This document shows, one piece after another, positions 38,298 through 49,000 of a DNA stretch of 64,000 bases (position 1 is its first letter; each line of letters starts with the position of its first letter). The DNA is taken from contig NC_012994.1 of the NCBI RefSeq assembly GCF_000026365.1, positions 496,001-560,000 of the forward strand, written 5' to 3'. The position numbers were made by a program, and so were the translations under genes. This stretch comes from Zygosaccharomyces rouxii. Its lineage: Eukaryota > Ascomycota > Saccharomycetes > Saccharomycetales > Saccharomycetaceae. Under the pieces are notes generated by a model that was given only the letters and a program-made list of their open reading frames with translations, ran no database searches and had not been told where the DNA came from.

Positions 38298-40202
38298 ATG
38301 GCTAAAGACAACTTGACACGATTGCTGAGTCAATTGAATGTTCATTCGGCTCAGGGTGAGTCTTCTAAAGTGCAAGAGACCTGTGTAGAACTGTTGGAAA
38401 ACGGATGCTCAGAACCTGGATCAATTCTTAAGAATCTACTGGTGTCAATTATCCAACAAGATGCGTACCAATTGGGGCTAGATATGCTTAAAAATTACAA
38501 GCACATTGATGAGAAATTTGGTTCAGAATTCGCGCTTGAGAAATTGTACATCTTTTACAAATTGAACAAATTGAAGGAATTCCAAGAACTTTATTCAGTC
38601 CTCAACCCTACTAGCATTGACACTGTTCTAAAGCAGAATGAACGCCAAACTGCACCATTGAGAGGTGTCTTACATGTGAGAGCCCAGTTCTGTTATAAAA
38701 ATGGATTTTACGACGAAGCTTTCAAGATCTACCACTATTTGGCAACACATAACGAAAAAGGTATTGACGATGAATTGGAGCTGGCCTGTAACGTGAGAGC
38801 CCCCTTGACTGTGACACCCGAACTCAGATCCAATTTGAAGTTACCTTTGGCACCTGAGGATTCTTCCTCATCCTATGATTTGATGTTTAACGATTCGATG
38901 ATCCAATGCTCTCTAGGTCTTTACGATGAATCTCTTGAATTGTTGACGAAAGCTCACGAATTAGCCAAACAAGAAGGTAACGAATCGGATTTAGATGCCA
39001 TTCAATTACAGCTGGCGTACGTTTACCAGTTGAAAGGTGATAAGGTTAGCTGTAAACAAAACTTAAATGATCTGTTGAACAGATCAGATTCTAGCTCCCC
39101 CATCAATTTGCTTGCAAAAAACAATTTAGGAGCATTTCAAGATTTTTCCAAATATACCACGAATTTGAATTTAACTTTAAGAGAATTGAACGTAGAGAAC
39201 TTTACCGCCATTGATCAAAAACATTTTACCAAGCAGCAATGGCTCCTTCTGCATAATAACTTTTTATTTCTGCATCTTTTCAACAATAACAATATACAAC
39301 CAAAATCTACCATCGTGTCACGTACGTTGAGTAACTATAAGAGTTTAGTCGAAGATATCAATCTGGAAACTTATAGTACTCAAGCAAAGAAAGCATACCA
39401 TCACGCAATTACCATGATCAAAAGTACTGTTGAAGGTAGCACCATCGGATTTGTTCTACTGGCAGTCCAGCTACTTGTCGTTCAAAAGGAATGGGATAAT
39501 GCCATCAGGCTCGGTGAAATGTTTTTGAACAAATGTTGGGAAAACTCTAAGATTATTCCTGATGGTAAACATCATATTGTGTGCTACATTCTCTTCCTTC
39601 TTTACAGTACGACAGCTAGGGGCCATTCAAAGACAATTTTACTGCAAAAATTAGCTAATGAGACTAAAGTTTTACCCAGGGATGTTGAATTCTGGAAGCA
39701 TGTTTCCTTCCAGTATTTAGAGTGTGGTGATTTGAAAAATAGTAGGAAACTATTAAAACAAATTACCGGATACATTCCTGATGATGAAATTATCCGTCAA
39801 GTCTTAGCAGACGATGATCTAAATGTGGAAAATGGTTATGAAATCACTAGCGGTATCGATGTGGCTGCTCTTGTAGGTGCTGGCGTAACCCCACTAGAGA
39901 GTAATCGTATCAAGAAGGATACTCGTTCTAACAAGATACAGAAGAAGCGTCTTGATATTAGGAAGAAGAGAAGAGCCCAAAAAGCAAAGAAACTTTTGGC
40001 AACTCGTACTGTTACCAGATCGCTAGATCCTGAAAGGTGGTTACCATTGAAAGATAGGTCTACATACAGACCCAAGAAGAAACAACAGGGGAAACAGACA
40101 CAAGGTGGTGCCATGAATAAAAAAGCCGAACAGAGTCTTGACATTTCTAAAAAATCGAAGAAATCTAACGCATCTAAAGGTAAGAAGAAATCTCGTAAAT
40201 GA
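38298..40202 (+). CDS. SRP72: Srp72, signal recognition particle subunit
   Basis: This 634-residue protein is a core SRP protein needed for targeting secretory proteins to the ER. It has N-terminal TPR-type helical repeats (for example DEAFKIYHYLA, YDESLELLTKAHELAK) and a strongly basic C-terminal tail. The tail contains the SRP72 RNA-binding signature (RKKRRAQKAKKL and DPERWLPLKDRSTYRPKKK) and ends in a Lys/Ser run. It is the ortholog of YPL210C. Its stop is 86 bp from that of the convergent NIP7. Confidence 0.96.
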   Translation: MAKDNLTRLLSQLNVHSAQGESSKVQETCVELLENGCSEPGSILKNLLVSIIQQDAYQLGLDMLKNYKHIDEKFGSEFALEKLYIFYKLNKLKEFQELYSVLNPTSIDTVLKQNERQTAPLRGVLHVRAQFCYKNGFYDEAFKIYHYLATHNEKGIDDELELACNVRAPLTVTPELRSNLKLPLAPEDSSSSYDLMFNDSMIQCSLGLYDESLELLTKAHELAKQEGNESDLDAIQLQLAYVYQLKGDKVSCKQNLNDLLNRSDSSSPINLLAKNNLGAFQDFSKYTTNLNLTLRELNVENFTAIDQKHFTKQQWLLLHNNFLFLHLFNNNNIQPKSTIVSRTLSNYKSLVEDINLETYSTQAKKAYHHAITMIKSTVEGSTIGFVLLAVQLLVVQKEWDNAIRLGEMFLNKCWENSKIIPDGKHHIVCYILFLLYSTTARGHSKTILLQKLANETKVLPRDVEFWKHVSFQYLECGDLKNSRKLLKQITGYIPDDEIIRQVLADDDLNVENGYEITSGIDVAALVGAGVTPLESNRIKKDTRSNKIQKKRLDIRKKRRAQKAKKLLATRTVTRSLDPERWLPLKDRSTYRPKKKQQGKQTQGGAMNKKAEQSLDISKKSKKSNASKGKKKSRK

Positions 40203-40288
40203 TGTAAGTATGTATGACACAGATGTAATATTATACAATAGTAATTTATCTTATTATTATCCCTCTCGCTGATTCTTTTATTTGTTCT

Positions 40289-40834
40289 TCAAGTGAAGAG
40301 TGTATCTTCATCTCTCAAATACTCACCAATATCTGCTTGTCTGAATGCCACAATCCCTGTAGGTTGCATATCCCTACATTCATTGGTACTCTTGGAACTT
40401 ACACCAAATCCTAATGGTATATCGTTCATGGAATACACTATAACACCTGCGTGTTCTGGTATATCTTCCGACATTTTACCAATATGAGCTTTCAAAACGT
40501 GGTTACCATACAAAAAGGGCATTTCACCATTAGGTTTAATCCAGACCTTGTATTTGGCATTTGGTGCTAGTATGGGTAATGCAGTAACATGAATTCTAAA
40601 TTTACCAGTCTTCGTAAACTTACCCAAACAAGTACCTAGTGAGATTAAATTAGGTCTTGCTACACTAGTAGCTAGTTTGGAAACATTCTCAGGCACGTAG
40701 TAGACTCTATCCTTCTGTAATCTGAATACATGAGGTTGGTCTTTACTATCCACCAAATTGGATATACTTCTACCAATGTAACCTGCAAGCTTCTCAAACA
40801 AAACTCTAGTCTCTTCTTCTGTAAGCTGCCTCAT
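40289..40834 (-). CDS. NIP7: Nip7, 60S ribosome biogenesis factor
   Basis: This 181-residue protein is a nucleolar factor for 27S pre-rRNA processing and 60S assembly. It is the length of Nip7 in eukaryotes. It starts [21 protein letters not shown], with an N-terminal alpha/beta domain and a C-terminal PUA RNA-binding domain (from about residue 95; [20 protein letters not shown] and [18 protein letters not shown]). It is the ortholog of YPL211W and divergent from PUS1 across a region rich in ribosome-biogenesis promoter elements. Confidence 0.98.
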   Translation of the reverse strand: MRQLTEEETRVLFEKLAGYIGRSISNLVDSKDQPHVFRLQKDRVYYVPENVSKLATSVARPNLISLGTCLGKFTKTGKFRIHVTALPILAPNAKYKVWIKPNGEMPFLYGNHVLKAHIGKMSEDIPEHAGVIVYSMNDIPLGFGVSSKSTNECRDMQPTGIVAFRQADIGEYLRDEDTLFT

Positions 40835-41224
40835 TATAGATGTATACTGAAATAGTTGACAGGATAAGCAATGGTTATACTGATTAGCAGTTTATCGAGA
40901 TTTGTATGTTTTTTCTATGTCTAGCTCATCGCATCGGATTCTTGAAAATTTTCCAATGGGTAGGCGGTATATGATCACGTGAAATTTATTTAAAGGCTAT
41001 AAAGGCCGGAGATATTACCTAAGTGGCTTATATAGATGCTATATCGCACAGTTAATCATCAATGCATTTCAATTAAGTTCTTTGCCAAGTCTTCCTTCTA
41101 CTAGGTGACCTTTTCTATTGTAAGCGTTCAATCTATTCTATTGACATGAAAAATTTGCAAAGCGATGAGCTTCGAACACTTTAAACAATACCAAAGCTAG
41201 GTTACATACAAAGTGCTCTTGAAG
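40835..41224. promoter_or_regulatory. Bidirectional NIP7/PUS1 promoter with two PAC-RRPE modules
   Basis: On the NIP7 side, AGCTCATCGC (40923-40932) is a PAC in that gene's direction and TGAAAATTTTCC (40943-40954) an RRPE. On the PUS1 side, TGAAAAATTT (41147-41156) is an RRPE and GCGATGAGCT (41162-41171) a perfect PAC. A palindromic Cbf1-type TCACGTGA lies between them at 40975-40982. Each gene thus has its own copy of the pair. Confidence 0.8.
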
Positions 41225-42909
41225 ATGTCTGAAGACGGTTTAAAACCAGTTTATGATGATCAAGTGGATGAAGAGGCTTACAAGCGTGGTCCTCAATATA
41301 AGTGGACCAAAGCCAGGAAGTCAGATTACAAAGATGGTGATGACTCCAATGGAGAGGCTCCACCAGAGAAGAAAGTGTATGTATGTGATTAGTGGTAAAC
41401 ATTCATTATTGTGAATTTAGTGTACTAACATTTCAATTAATCTGCAGGAAATATGAGGATAAACCGCTTAACGATGAGAATGGTAAACCGGTAGAGAAGG
41501 AACGCAGACTGCCCAAACGTAAAGTAGCAGTTATGATCGGTTACTGCGGAACTGGATATCATGGTATGCAGCACAATCCACCAAATTTGACAATTGAATC
41601 CGAGTTGTTTACAGCATTTGTCGAGGCAGGCGCTATTTCAAAGGCAAATTCCACTGATTTAAAGAAAAATGGATTTATGAGAGCCGCTAGAACCGACAAA
41701 GGTGTACATGCTGGTGGTAACTTAATATCCTTAAAATTAATCATTGAAGACCCTCAAATCAAAGAAAAAATCAATGAGAAATTGCCAGAAGGTATCCGTG
41801 TCTGGGATATTAAGCGCGTTAATAAGGCATTCGACTGTAGAAAGATGTGCAGTTCTCGTTGGTACGAATATCTACTGCCTACTTACTCCTTGATCGGCCC
41901 CAAACCGGGCTCGACACTATATGACACCATTGAACAAGGTAAGCAAGAATTACCAGGTGTATTAGATGAGGATGATGAATCCAAACAATTTTGGTCAGAA
42001 GTAGACAAAGACGCTCGTGAACAATTCAGTGAAGATGAGTTACAAACTATTAAATCTTACGTGCCACCACCAAAGGATCAATTTGACGGAACTGACCCAA
42101 CGTATCACAAGGTGAAAAGATACAAACAGATGGAAAACCTACATCGTAGACAATACCGTATATCGCAGGAAAAACTGAAAAAATTCAGATCTACCATGGA
42201 ACAGTATTTGGGAGCCCATAATTTCCACAACTTTACTCTGGGTAAAGATTTCAAAGAATCAAGTGCCGTCAGATACATGAAAGAAATTAAAGTGTCAGAA
42301 CCATTTGTCATCGGTGATGCTAAAACTGAATGGGTGTCCATTAAGATTCATGGTCAGTCATTCATGCTACATCAAATTAGAAAAATGATTTCAATGGCCA
42401 CTTTGATGACTAGATGCGGTTGTCCAACAGACAGAATTTCAGAGGCATATGGACCACAGAAACTGAACATTCCCAAGGCCCCTGCACTGGGATTGTTATT
42501 AGAATCCCCCGTATTCGACGGATACAACACCAGATTGGAAAAATTTGGTTATGAACGTATAGACTTTGCTAATTACCAAAATGAAATGGATAGCTTTAAG
42601 ATGAAGAACATCTACGATAAAATCTACAAAGAGGAAGTGGATGAAAATGTCTTCAACGCTTTTTTCAGCTACATCGATAATTTTGATAGAGTTACAGGCG
42701 CTAAAGGTGAAGAAACTGTAGATAAAACTGGAACATCAGTACAGAAGAGCATCTTTGAATTTTTATCTGCAAAAGGTATACCATCCTCTGCTGCTACTAA
42801 TACTGACACTTCGAAGAAAGATACGAGTGAGGCACCAAAGGAGATCCCTGTTGCAACCACAGGTACAGAGGATGAGTCCCAGGTGACACCACAGGAGGCA
42901 GAAAACTAA
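41225..42909 (+). CDS. PUS1: Pus1, tRNA pseudouridine synthase, spliced
   Basis: This is a two-exon gene: exon 1 at 41225-41376, intron at 41377-41447, exon 2 at 41448-42909, giving 537 residues. Exon 1 encodes MSEDGLKPVYDDQVDEEAYK…, which matches the Sc N-terminus. The join reads PPEKKV-KYEDKPLN. TruA-family motifs follow: KVAVMIGYCGTGYHGMQ and the catalytic Asp segment RAARTDKGVHAGGN. HQIRKMI completes the active site. Pus1 modifies several positions of nuclear tRNAs and U2 snRNA. A Sc intron at this position is not known to me. It is the ortholog of YPL212C (and of its duplicate PUS2). Confidence 0.95.
41377..41447 (+). other. Spliceosomal intron in PUS1 (71 nt)
   Basis: The 5' splice site is GTATGT, the branch point a perfect TACTAAC at 41423-41429, and the 3' splice site TGCAG. 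Only this choice among the overlapping GTATGT candidates keeps the frame. Without splicing, exon 1 reads into TAG after 55 codons. Confidence 0.93.
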
Positions 42910-43097
42910 ATAGGGTCTAACTTATATAAAAATATTGTAAAATAGCCTTGTATTTTTTCCTTAGTACGCAGGTTTTTCAGTTTGATCTTCGGAGCGACAT
43001 GAAAATTTGACAAGAGTTAACAAGCTCATCATCAATCAATATATCAACCAATCAGTAGAAGAATTCAATTGAAGAGGAAATTCCTTAGGATTTGTCG

Positions 43098-44420
43098 ATG
43101 TTCAGATTGCAATCGAGACAACTTACCACTAGTGCTATAGCGAGAGCTGCACCTGCTCGTGGTAAAGCTCAAGGTTTTGCCAAAAAAACATCAGGAAACA
43201 AAACGACTGCGAGGAGAATTACACCAGATACTCTTTACAAGAATTGGCAAGATACAGTCCATACAGCTCGTTTAAATCGTTATGCAGTACCAGTAGAAAT
43301 TCCAACGTTCAAAAGTAGCGAATTACAGAGCTTGTTGAATAAAGTCACATTTTACTCTAGTCAACAATACCGTTCCTTATATCATTTGGGAGCCTTCAAG
43401 AAGAGCCAATTCAACGAATTGTTTCCCAAACCAATCTCTTTTGTACGTGAAGAAAGTACTCAAAAATTGATCGGATTGCTTCAAAATTCTTCAAATAAAA
43501 GATTTGTGCTAACGGGTGAACCGGGTGTTGGTAAAAGTGTGCTTTTGAGTCAAGCACAGGCATATGCAGCGGAGTCTGGTCAAATTATATTAAATTTCTC
43601 ACAACCATATTTGTTTTTGAATGGTAGAAACGATTTCTTTTACGATGCGAATTTAAAGCAATATGTCCAACCCATGTATTTGAAGAGTTTATTAAGAAAG
43701 ATTTTAAAATCCAATGATGAAAACTTACTACGTTCTATAACTTTGAAATCTGATTACAAGTTTTCTAATGCCGATCCTAAGGATGCCGCTGTTAAGAAAT
43801 TTATCACATTTACCAAGGATAAGAACAATTTATTTGACCTGTTAACAGTCAAGACACACGCTAGAAATCGTGGTACCCTTTTCCAAGGTTTGTTAAATGA
43901 GTTGGTTCAACAAAGTCAAGTACCTGTTTTTTTCTCCGTGGATAATTTCTCTCGTATGTTGACAGAATCATTTTCGGCTTATAAAGATGTACACGGCAAA
44001 AACATTCCATTACTGGATTTGCAAGTTGGTAAGGCTATCATGGAAGTGATCGGTGGTGATATCAAATTTACTAATGATCAATCCAGTGTGGTTTTGGCCA
44101 TTTCTGGTGTTGATAAAACCAACAGAACGTTACCAGTTGGTCTAAATAAATTACCGGCTGATCCATATCTGAAGAGAAAGCATTTGGACCCTGACTTTGC
44201 TGCTATTTTACAAAAAGGTAAGGTACAAGAATTTGAAGTACCTAAATTAAGCAAAGAGGAAGTGAAACAGTTGGTAGAATTCTATTTGAAATCTGAACTA
44301 TTCCTAAACAAAGATATTCAAAGTAAATCTGTGGAAAAATTAGTAGATGAGAAGTATTTCTTGAGCGGAAATGGTAACTCAAGAGAACTTTTGAAAAGTA
44401 TCGTCTTGATGCATTTGTGA
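43098..44420 (+). CDS. RSM23: Rsm23, mitochondrial ribosomal protein mS29 (DAP3 family)
   Basis: This 440-residue GTP-binding mitochondrial small-subunit protein belongs to the DAP3 family. The start (MFRLQSRQLTTSAIARAAPARG) is an Arg-rich mitochondrial presequence. A P-loop, TGEPGVGKSVLL, lies at about 143-154, followed by DAP3-type segments (VFFSVDNFSRMLTESFS). The frame opens with TTG at 43092; the ATG at 43098 was chosen. It is the ortholog of YGL129C. It converges with CEG1, stops 86 bp apart. Confidence 0.95.
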   Translation: MFRLQSRQLTTSAIARAAPARGKAQGFAKKTSGNKTTARRITPDTLYKNWQDTVHTARLNRYAVPVEIPTFKSSELQSLLNKVTFYSSQQYRSLYHLGAFKKSQFNELFPKPISFVREESTQKLIGLLQNSSNKRFVLTGEPGVGKSVLLSQAQAYAAESGQIILNFSQPYLFLNGRNDFFYDANLKQYVQPMYLKSLLRKILKSNDENLLRSITLKSDYKFSNADPKDAAVKKFITFTKDKNNLFDLLTVKTHARNRGTLFQGLLNELVQQSQVPVFFSVDNFSRMLTESFSAYKDVHGKNIPLLDLQVGKAIMEVIGGDIKFTNDQSSVVLAISGVDKTNRTLPVGLNKLPADPYLKRKHLDPDFAAILQKGKVQEFEVPKLSKEEVKQLVEFYLKSELFLNKDIQSKSVEKLVDEKYFLSGNGNSRELLKSIVLMHL

Positions 44421-44506
44421 AAAGACAGTGTTAATATCTATATGTACACTTGTAAATATTAATGAACTAGAAAATAATAAAAAATTCGTCAAATTGGATC
44501 TAGTAA

Positions 44507-45856
44507 TTATTCAGACCACTCCTCGTCAACATAGTTTGGCTGACCTTGTGGTTCAGATCCGACATCATTGGAAGGACGATGGTTCTGAGGTGGAAGTTGG
44601 CCAGAGGTTCCTTCAGGCGGCCTACCATTCTGTCTTCTCATTTCCCATCTTTGCTTTATGCTTGATATCACTTCCGCCAAATCTTCTAACTTTACGGAAT
44701 CACTGATACTTTCTAAAACCCTTTGTACCACTGAGGTATGATTACCGTTTAATTTGTCATCTCTAAATCTTAAAAGTTTCCAAGCACCAGTCTCTTGATC
44801 TTTTGTACATTCCACAATTCTACCATTTAAAGGCTGTTCTAAATTCTTCAGCTCCTGCCATTGTTCATCTGATAACGTCAATTCAGCAAATTTCTTGTAA
44901 GTCCTTTCCAATAATTCCAATTCTTTCTTACTGAACGGACAATCAAATCTCTGTAATTTGGAATTTACATCGGCACCACCTTGCCACACGTATAGATCAA
45001 AAATTGGCTTAGCCTCATAATTGTGATACCATCTGCTAGGGTCTTTCTTGGGTAAAGTTTCATCTTCCACCAGGGGGATGTTTAAGATTAATTTAAAATC
45101 TACAGAATTCTCTTCTTCAGGTTTCCATTTCAATAAAAGCGAATCTTTACCACCAACAAAATAAGGTGTCTTTACAGGCGTGAAAATTAAACCATCAGAC
45201 ATATGTGGTAACTTCTCTAAACTATTCGCCACTTTCAGAAGATCATAGCTAAAGCTCATGTGCTTCATGGATATTTTGAATGGAAATGTCACACATTGGT
45301 CAGGATATACCAGCCTTAAATCAAAATATGGTTTGAAAAATTCTTTACCCAAGTGAGCTAGTCTGGAACTAGTTGGTGATGGTGTCAAACACCTACCATT
45401 TATCGCCAAGCAATCAAACATTAGATATCTCAATTCTTTTAATTTAGTCATTGGGTTCGTTTGTATGACCAATTCACCATCTAATAGGGTACCATCCTGT
45501 AAGGTCTCGAGTAGCTCTTTCTTATCCTTGTGGGGTAATCTGGGGAATCTAAAACCATTCACCAAGTAGAAATTGTTTTCTCTGTCAATCATAAAACAAC
45601 CTTGTTCTCTAGTAACTGGATTTATCAAAATCAACATTAAAACACGAAGACCATCAGTCTTTTCACAAACGTAGTAGTCTTGTTCTAAAAGCTTATCTTC
45701 TATGTCAGCATGCTGGAAAGATACGGGTTGGGAACCTGGGAAGGTCTTCGCAGGTTTTGGCGAATTGAGAAGCTTGCACATCATCATTCGCAGATCTTGA
45801 GTCACATTGCTGGGTTGTATAATACCAGGTACCTCTGGCGAGTTTCTAGAGTCCAT
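44507..45856 (-). CDS. CEG1: Ceg1, mRNA guanylyltransferase
   Basis: This 449-residue capping enzyme transfers GMP to the 5' end of nascent RNA polymerase II transcripts, working with Cet1. The nucleotidyltransferase motif I, CEKTDGLRVLM, places the GMP-accepting Lys at residue 66. Motif III (FYLVNGFRFPRLP region), IIIa (LRYLMFDCLAINGR), IV (SDGLIFTPVKTPY) and V (LLKWKPEEENSVDFKL) follow in order. The C-terminal OB-fold part includes IVECTKDQETGAWKLLRFRDDK (in parts: IVECTKD, WKLLRFRDDK). The tail is Pro/Gly-rich. It is the ortholog of YGL130W. Confidence 0.97.
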   Translation of the reverse strand: MDSRNSPEVPGIIQPSNVTQDLRMMMCKLLNSPKPAKTFPGSQPVSFQHADIEDKLLEQDYYVCEKTDGLRVLMLILINPVTREQGCFMIDRENNFYLVNGFRFPRLPHKDKKELLETLQDGTLLDGELVIQTNPMTKLKELRYLMFDCLAINGRCLTPSPTSSRLAHLGKEFFKPYFDLRLVYPDQCVTFPFKISMKHMSFSYDLLKVANSLEKLPHMSDGLIFTPVKTPYFVGGKDSLLLKWKPEEENSVDFKLILNIPLVEDETLPKKDPSRWYHNYEAKPIFDLYVWQGGADVNSKLQRFDCPFSKKELELLERTYKKFAELTLSDEQWQELKNLEQPLNGRIVECTKDQETGAWKLLRFRDDKLNGNHTSVVQRVLESISDSVKLEDLAEVISSIKQRWEMRRQNGRPPEGTSGQLPPQNHRPSNDVGSEPQGQPNYVDEEWSE

Positions 45857-46056
45857 TTTGAATCAAATATAGTGTCCTCGAGTTGAATTTTTTCAGTTTT
45901 AAAGTGTATTGGACAAGGCTTAACATGATTTTTTATTCATCGCTTAAAACTATCTTACCTACTAAAAACTACTATTAACTTTCTGATGAATATACATCTT
46001 ATCCTACCGTCGAAAATTCGATCAATTCTCAATATCTAAGCTCTTAAAGACCTCTT

Positions 46057-49000
46057 ATGACTGGTGGAGAGTTCTTAAGTCTGCCGAGACGGCGTACTAC
46101 TGGCAAGAGTGTTAATTATAATGAGAAGGAAGCAGACGCTGAAATGGCTAAACGTATTGAGCAGTTAGAAGAGGCAAGAGCTTCTAATAAGTCTAGTAAA
46201 CCTAAAAAAGGTAGAGGAGGTGGGATTGCCACAAATTGCAGTCCTAATAGTACGGATAAGATAAAGTATCAGAAATTTCTTAACGATAAATCGATTGGAT
46301 GGAATTTCATACCATCAGTGCCTCCATTCTTTAGGAAAGCCAGTAGGTTCTCTACAATATTGGACTTAGAAAATGCATATGTGGATATTGAGGAACAATC
46401 ATTATACAACCCTGATTCTGTACTGATAAAGGCCAATGATACTATTTATATGGTTTCAGAACCTCCAGGTGAACCATATTACATTGGAAGAGTGGTAGAA
46501 TTTGTTAGTAAACCGGAATTTAGAACCATAATATCCAAAGCCTCTAAGGATGTGAAAAAATTTCCAGTCAAGTTTTTCCAAGTGAGAATGAATTGGTTTT
46601 ATCGTTCAAGAGACATTCAAAATCGACTTAATAACGTGCAACCGCGCTTGATTTATGCATCGCTTCATCAAGATGTTTGCCCAATTGAGTCATATCGAGG
46701 TAAGTGTACAGTAGTGCACCAAAATGATATTAACACAGTTGCGGTTGACAAATTTGACTTTCTCACTAGATCAAATAATTTTTATTTTAGCCAACTTTTT
46801 GATCGTTACACAAGAAAGTACTATAAGGTTATTACCACAGATGACCTCTTGAAATTACAGAGTTTTTCACCTTTCTTGGTTGTATTGAATAGAAGATTTC
46901 GATACCTCTTTGTTGAAGAGAATTACCCATTGGAAGAAATAATTGAGAAGTACATCCTGAAGAAAGATGAAGGTGCCAAAAAAGATGACGAACTTTGGAG
47001 TGACCGCTGTAGCATATGCAGGGAATGGTGTAGTAAGTCTATGAGTTTAAAATGTGAGGAATGTACACAGGCTGTTCACCTATATTGCCTGGATACGCCT
47101 CTGGATAGAAAACCCAACAAGGGCGTTGTTTGGTTTTGCTTCAAATGTATCAAGAAGCAAGAAGGTTCCGAAGAGGCACTTAAAGAGCTGGAAAAAGATC
47201 AATTGGAGGAAAAAGAGTTTTTTGATTCCTCTAGACAGGTGCTAAACGAAGTAGCCCAAAAGGAGCTTCGAGAAGGTAATTTTTCAAGTAAAAATTGTTG
47301 TTGGTTTCAATATGCAGGTCAAACAATGGTTAATCATTTGAAGGATTTAATGTATGAACATTTATCTCTCCCGTATCCTATGAAATTCTCTAGAGTTGGA
47401 TCCAGGTACCAATGGTCTGGTTGCAACAATGAGGAAGAATCTACTTCTCGATCGTATTCGCCTGATTTCCAGCAGGAAGAAAGAGGAACAGATACAACTA
47501 GTCAGTTGCTTTGGGATATGAAGAACTCAAAAACTAGTCCCGATGAAGTAGATAGATACGTGGAAAGGTGTAAAGCAGAATATCCGCCTAAATTGAATAT
47601 GTTACCTGAAAGCTGTAATTTTCTAGATTTGGCGGTAACGACTCTTATGAAAAATGATTTTGATACTGAATTAGCATTCAAGAAATGTGGTGAGCTGGCC
47701 TCTCGAGAATCATTGCAAGAGCCTACGTTTACCCCTGAGGAAGTTAAACAATTTGAAGATGCGATAGCTGAATTTGGGAGTGAGCTGCACCCTGTCAGTG
47801 AACGTGTAAAAACCCAACCTTCGTCCATGATTGTTAGATATTACTACCACTGGAAGAAAACTCCGAATGGTAAAAGGATCTGGGGTAATTTCAAAGGACG
47901 TAAAAAAAATATTGGTAGAGAACAGTTACATGTTGAGAATCTTAATTCTATTGTCCAACGTGAGGAACGAAAATCTAAGAGGGATCGGAAACCAACCAAA
48001 TTAGCTCTTGAATCTGAAAGTTATAAATCCCAGGAAGGTTGGAAGTACTTAGATGATTCTTCCTTTGAAACTGAGAATGCTCCATCATTGAAACCATGTT
48101 TTCAATGCATGTTTTGTGAAATAGACTACTCTCCCATGTGGTATAAAGTTACTGGAGGATCTGACGATGATTACATCAAGAAAAGAATGCAAACTGGAGT
48201 TAATGAAAAAACAGAGACGTCTGAAAAGAATCTACCCGTAACTAAGGGTTCTAAATCGAAGGATAAAGAAAACAAAGATAAAAAATTAGACGCCTTATGC
48301 ATACGATGTGCACGTATTTGGAGAAGATATGGGGTGGAATGGCAACCTCCTTTGACAGTTTTAAAACGTCTGAATGGGCCAAGTGCTGCAAGTTTATATG
48401 CTACTTTGGAATTAGTATTCAACGAAACCAATAACAACGTTCTGAAATTGTCTTCTCAGCAAGCTCACAACAAGTGTTTAGAATGGGAACTCGTCCAGGA
48501 TTCGGAACTAATCACCAGGCAACGAGGAGATATGATTAGTGTGCCTGAACGTTTAACTAAACTAAAGAAAAGTTCCATGGCGGCTCGCATGCAACTCTAT
48601 AAAATGGTTAAGAGGCCATTTGACAAAGCCGCTTGGAGTAAAGATCGCATGCTTTCAGACCTGCAAAAATACTTGGAACAGCAGCAACCCAAGAAACCAA
48701 AAGTAATACCAACCATTAATAATATCGTGAATGATCCAAATGATATTGCACAGCAGGATCGACCTAGGGCTAATAAAACAGACACAACTAAAAAGAATGA
48801 ATCAAGTAATAAAGTCGAGCCTAAAAAAGAACAAGTATTCGGTATCAGTGACGAGTTAAAACAAAACCTGTCCTCCAATGGAGATCTGCAAGTGCATGTT
48901 CCATTGAATGGAGGGGATTGCGGAAAAATTACACTCGATTCTGAAGCGAAGTATTTACAATTAGATGAAAAAATCTACGGTGAACTTAATTCTCGATTGG

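Noticed and set aside
40975..40982. TCACGTGA sites (also 27044-27051) as possible centromere element CDEI
   Set aside because: No 80-90 bp A/T-rich CDEII and no TGTTTTTG…CCGAA CDEIII follow, so these are ordinary Cbf1-type promoter sites.
41381..41447. Alternative PUS1 5' splice site at the second overlapping GTATGT
   Set aside because: It shifts the frame of exon 2; only the donor at 41377 keeps it.
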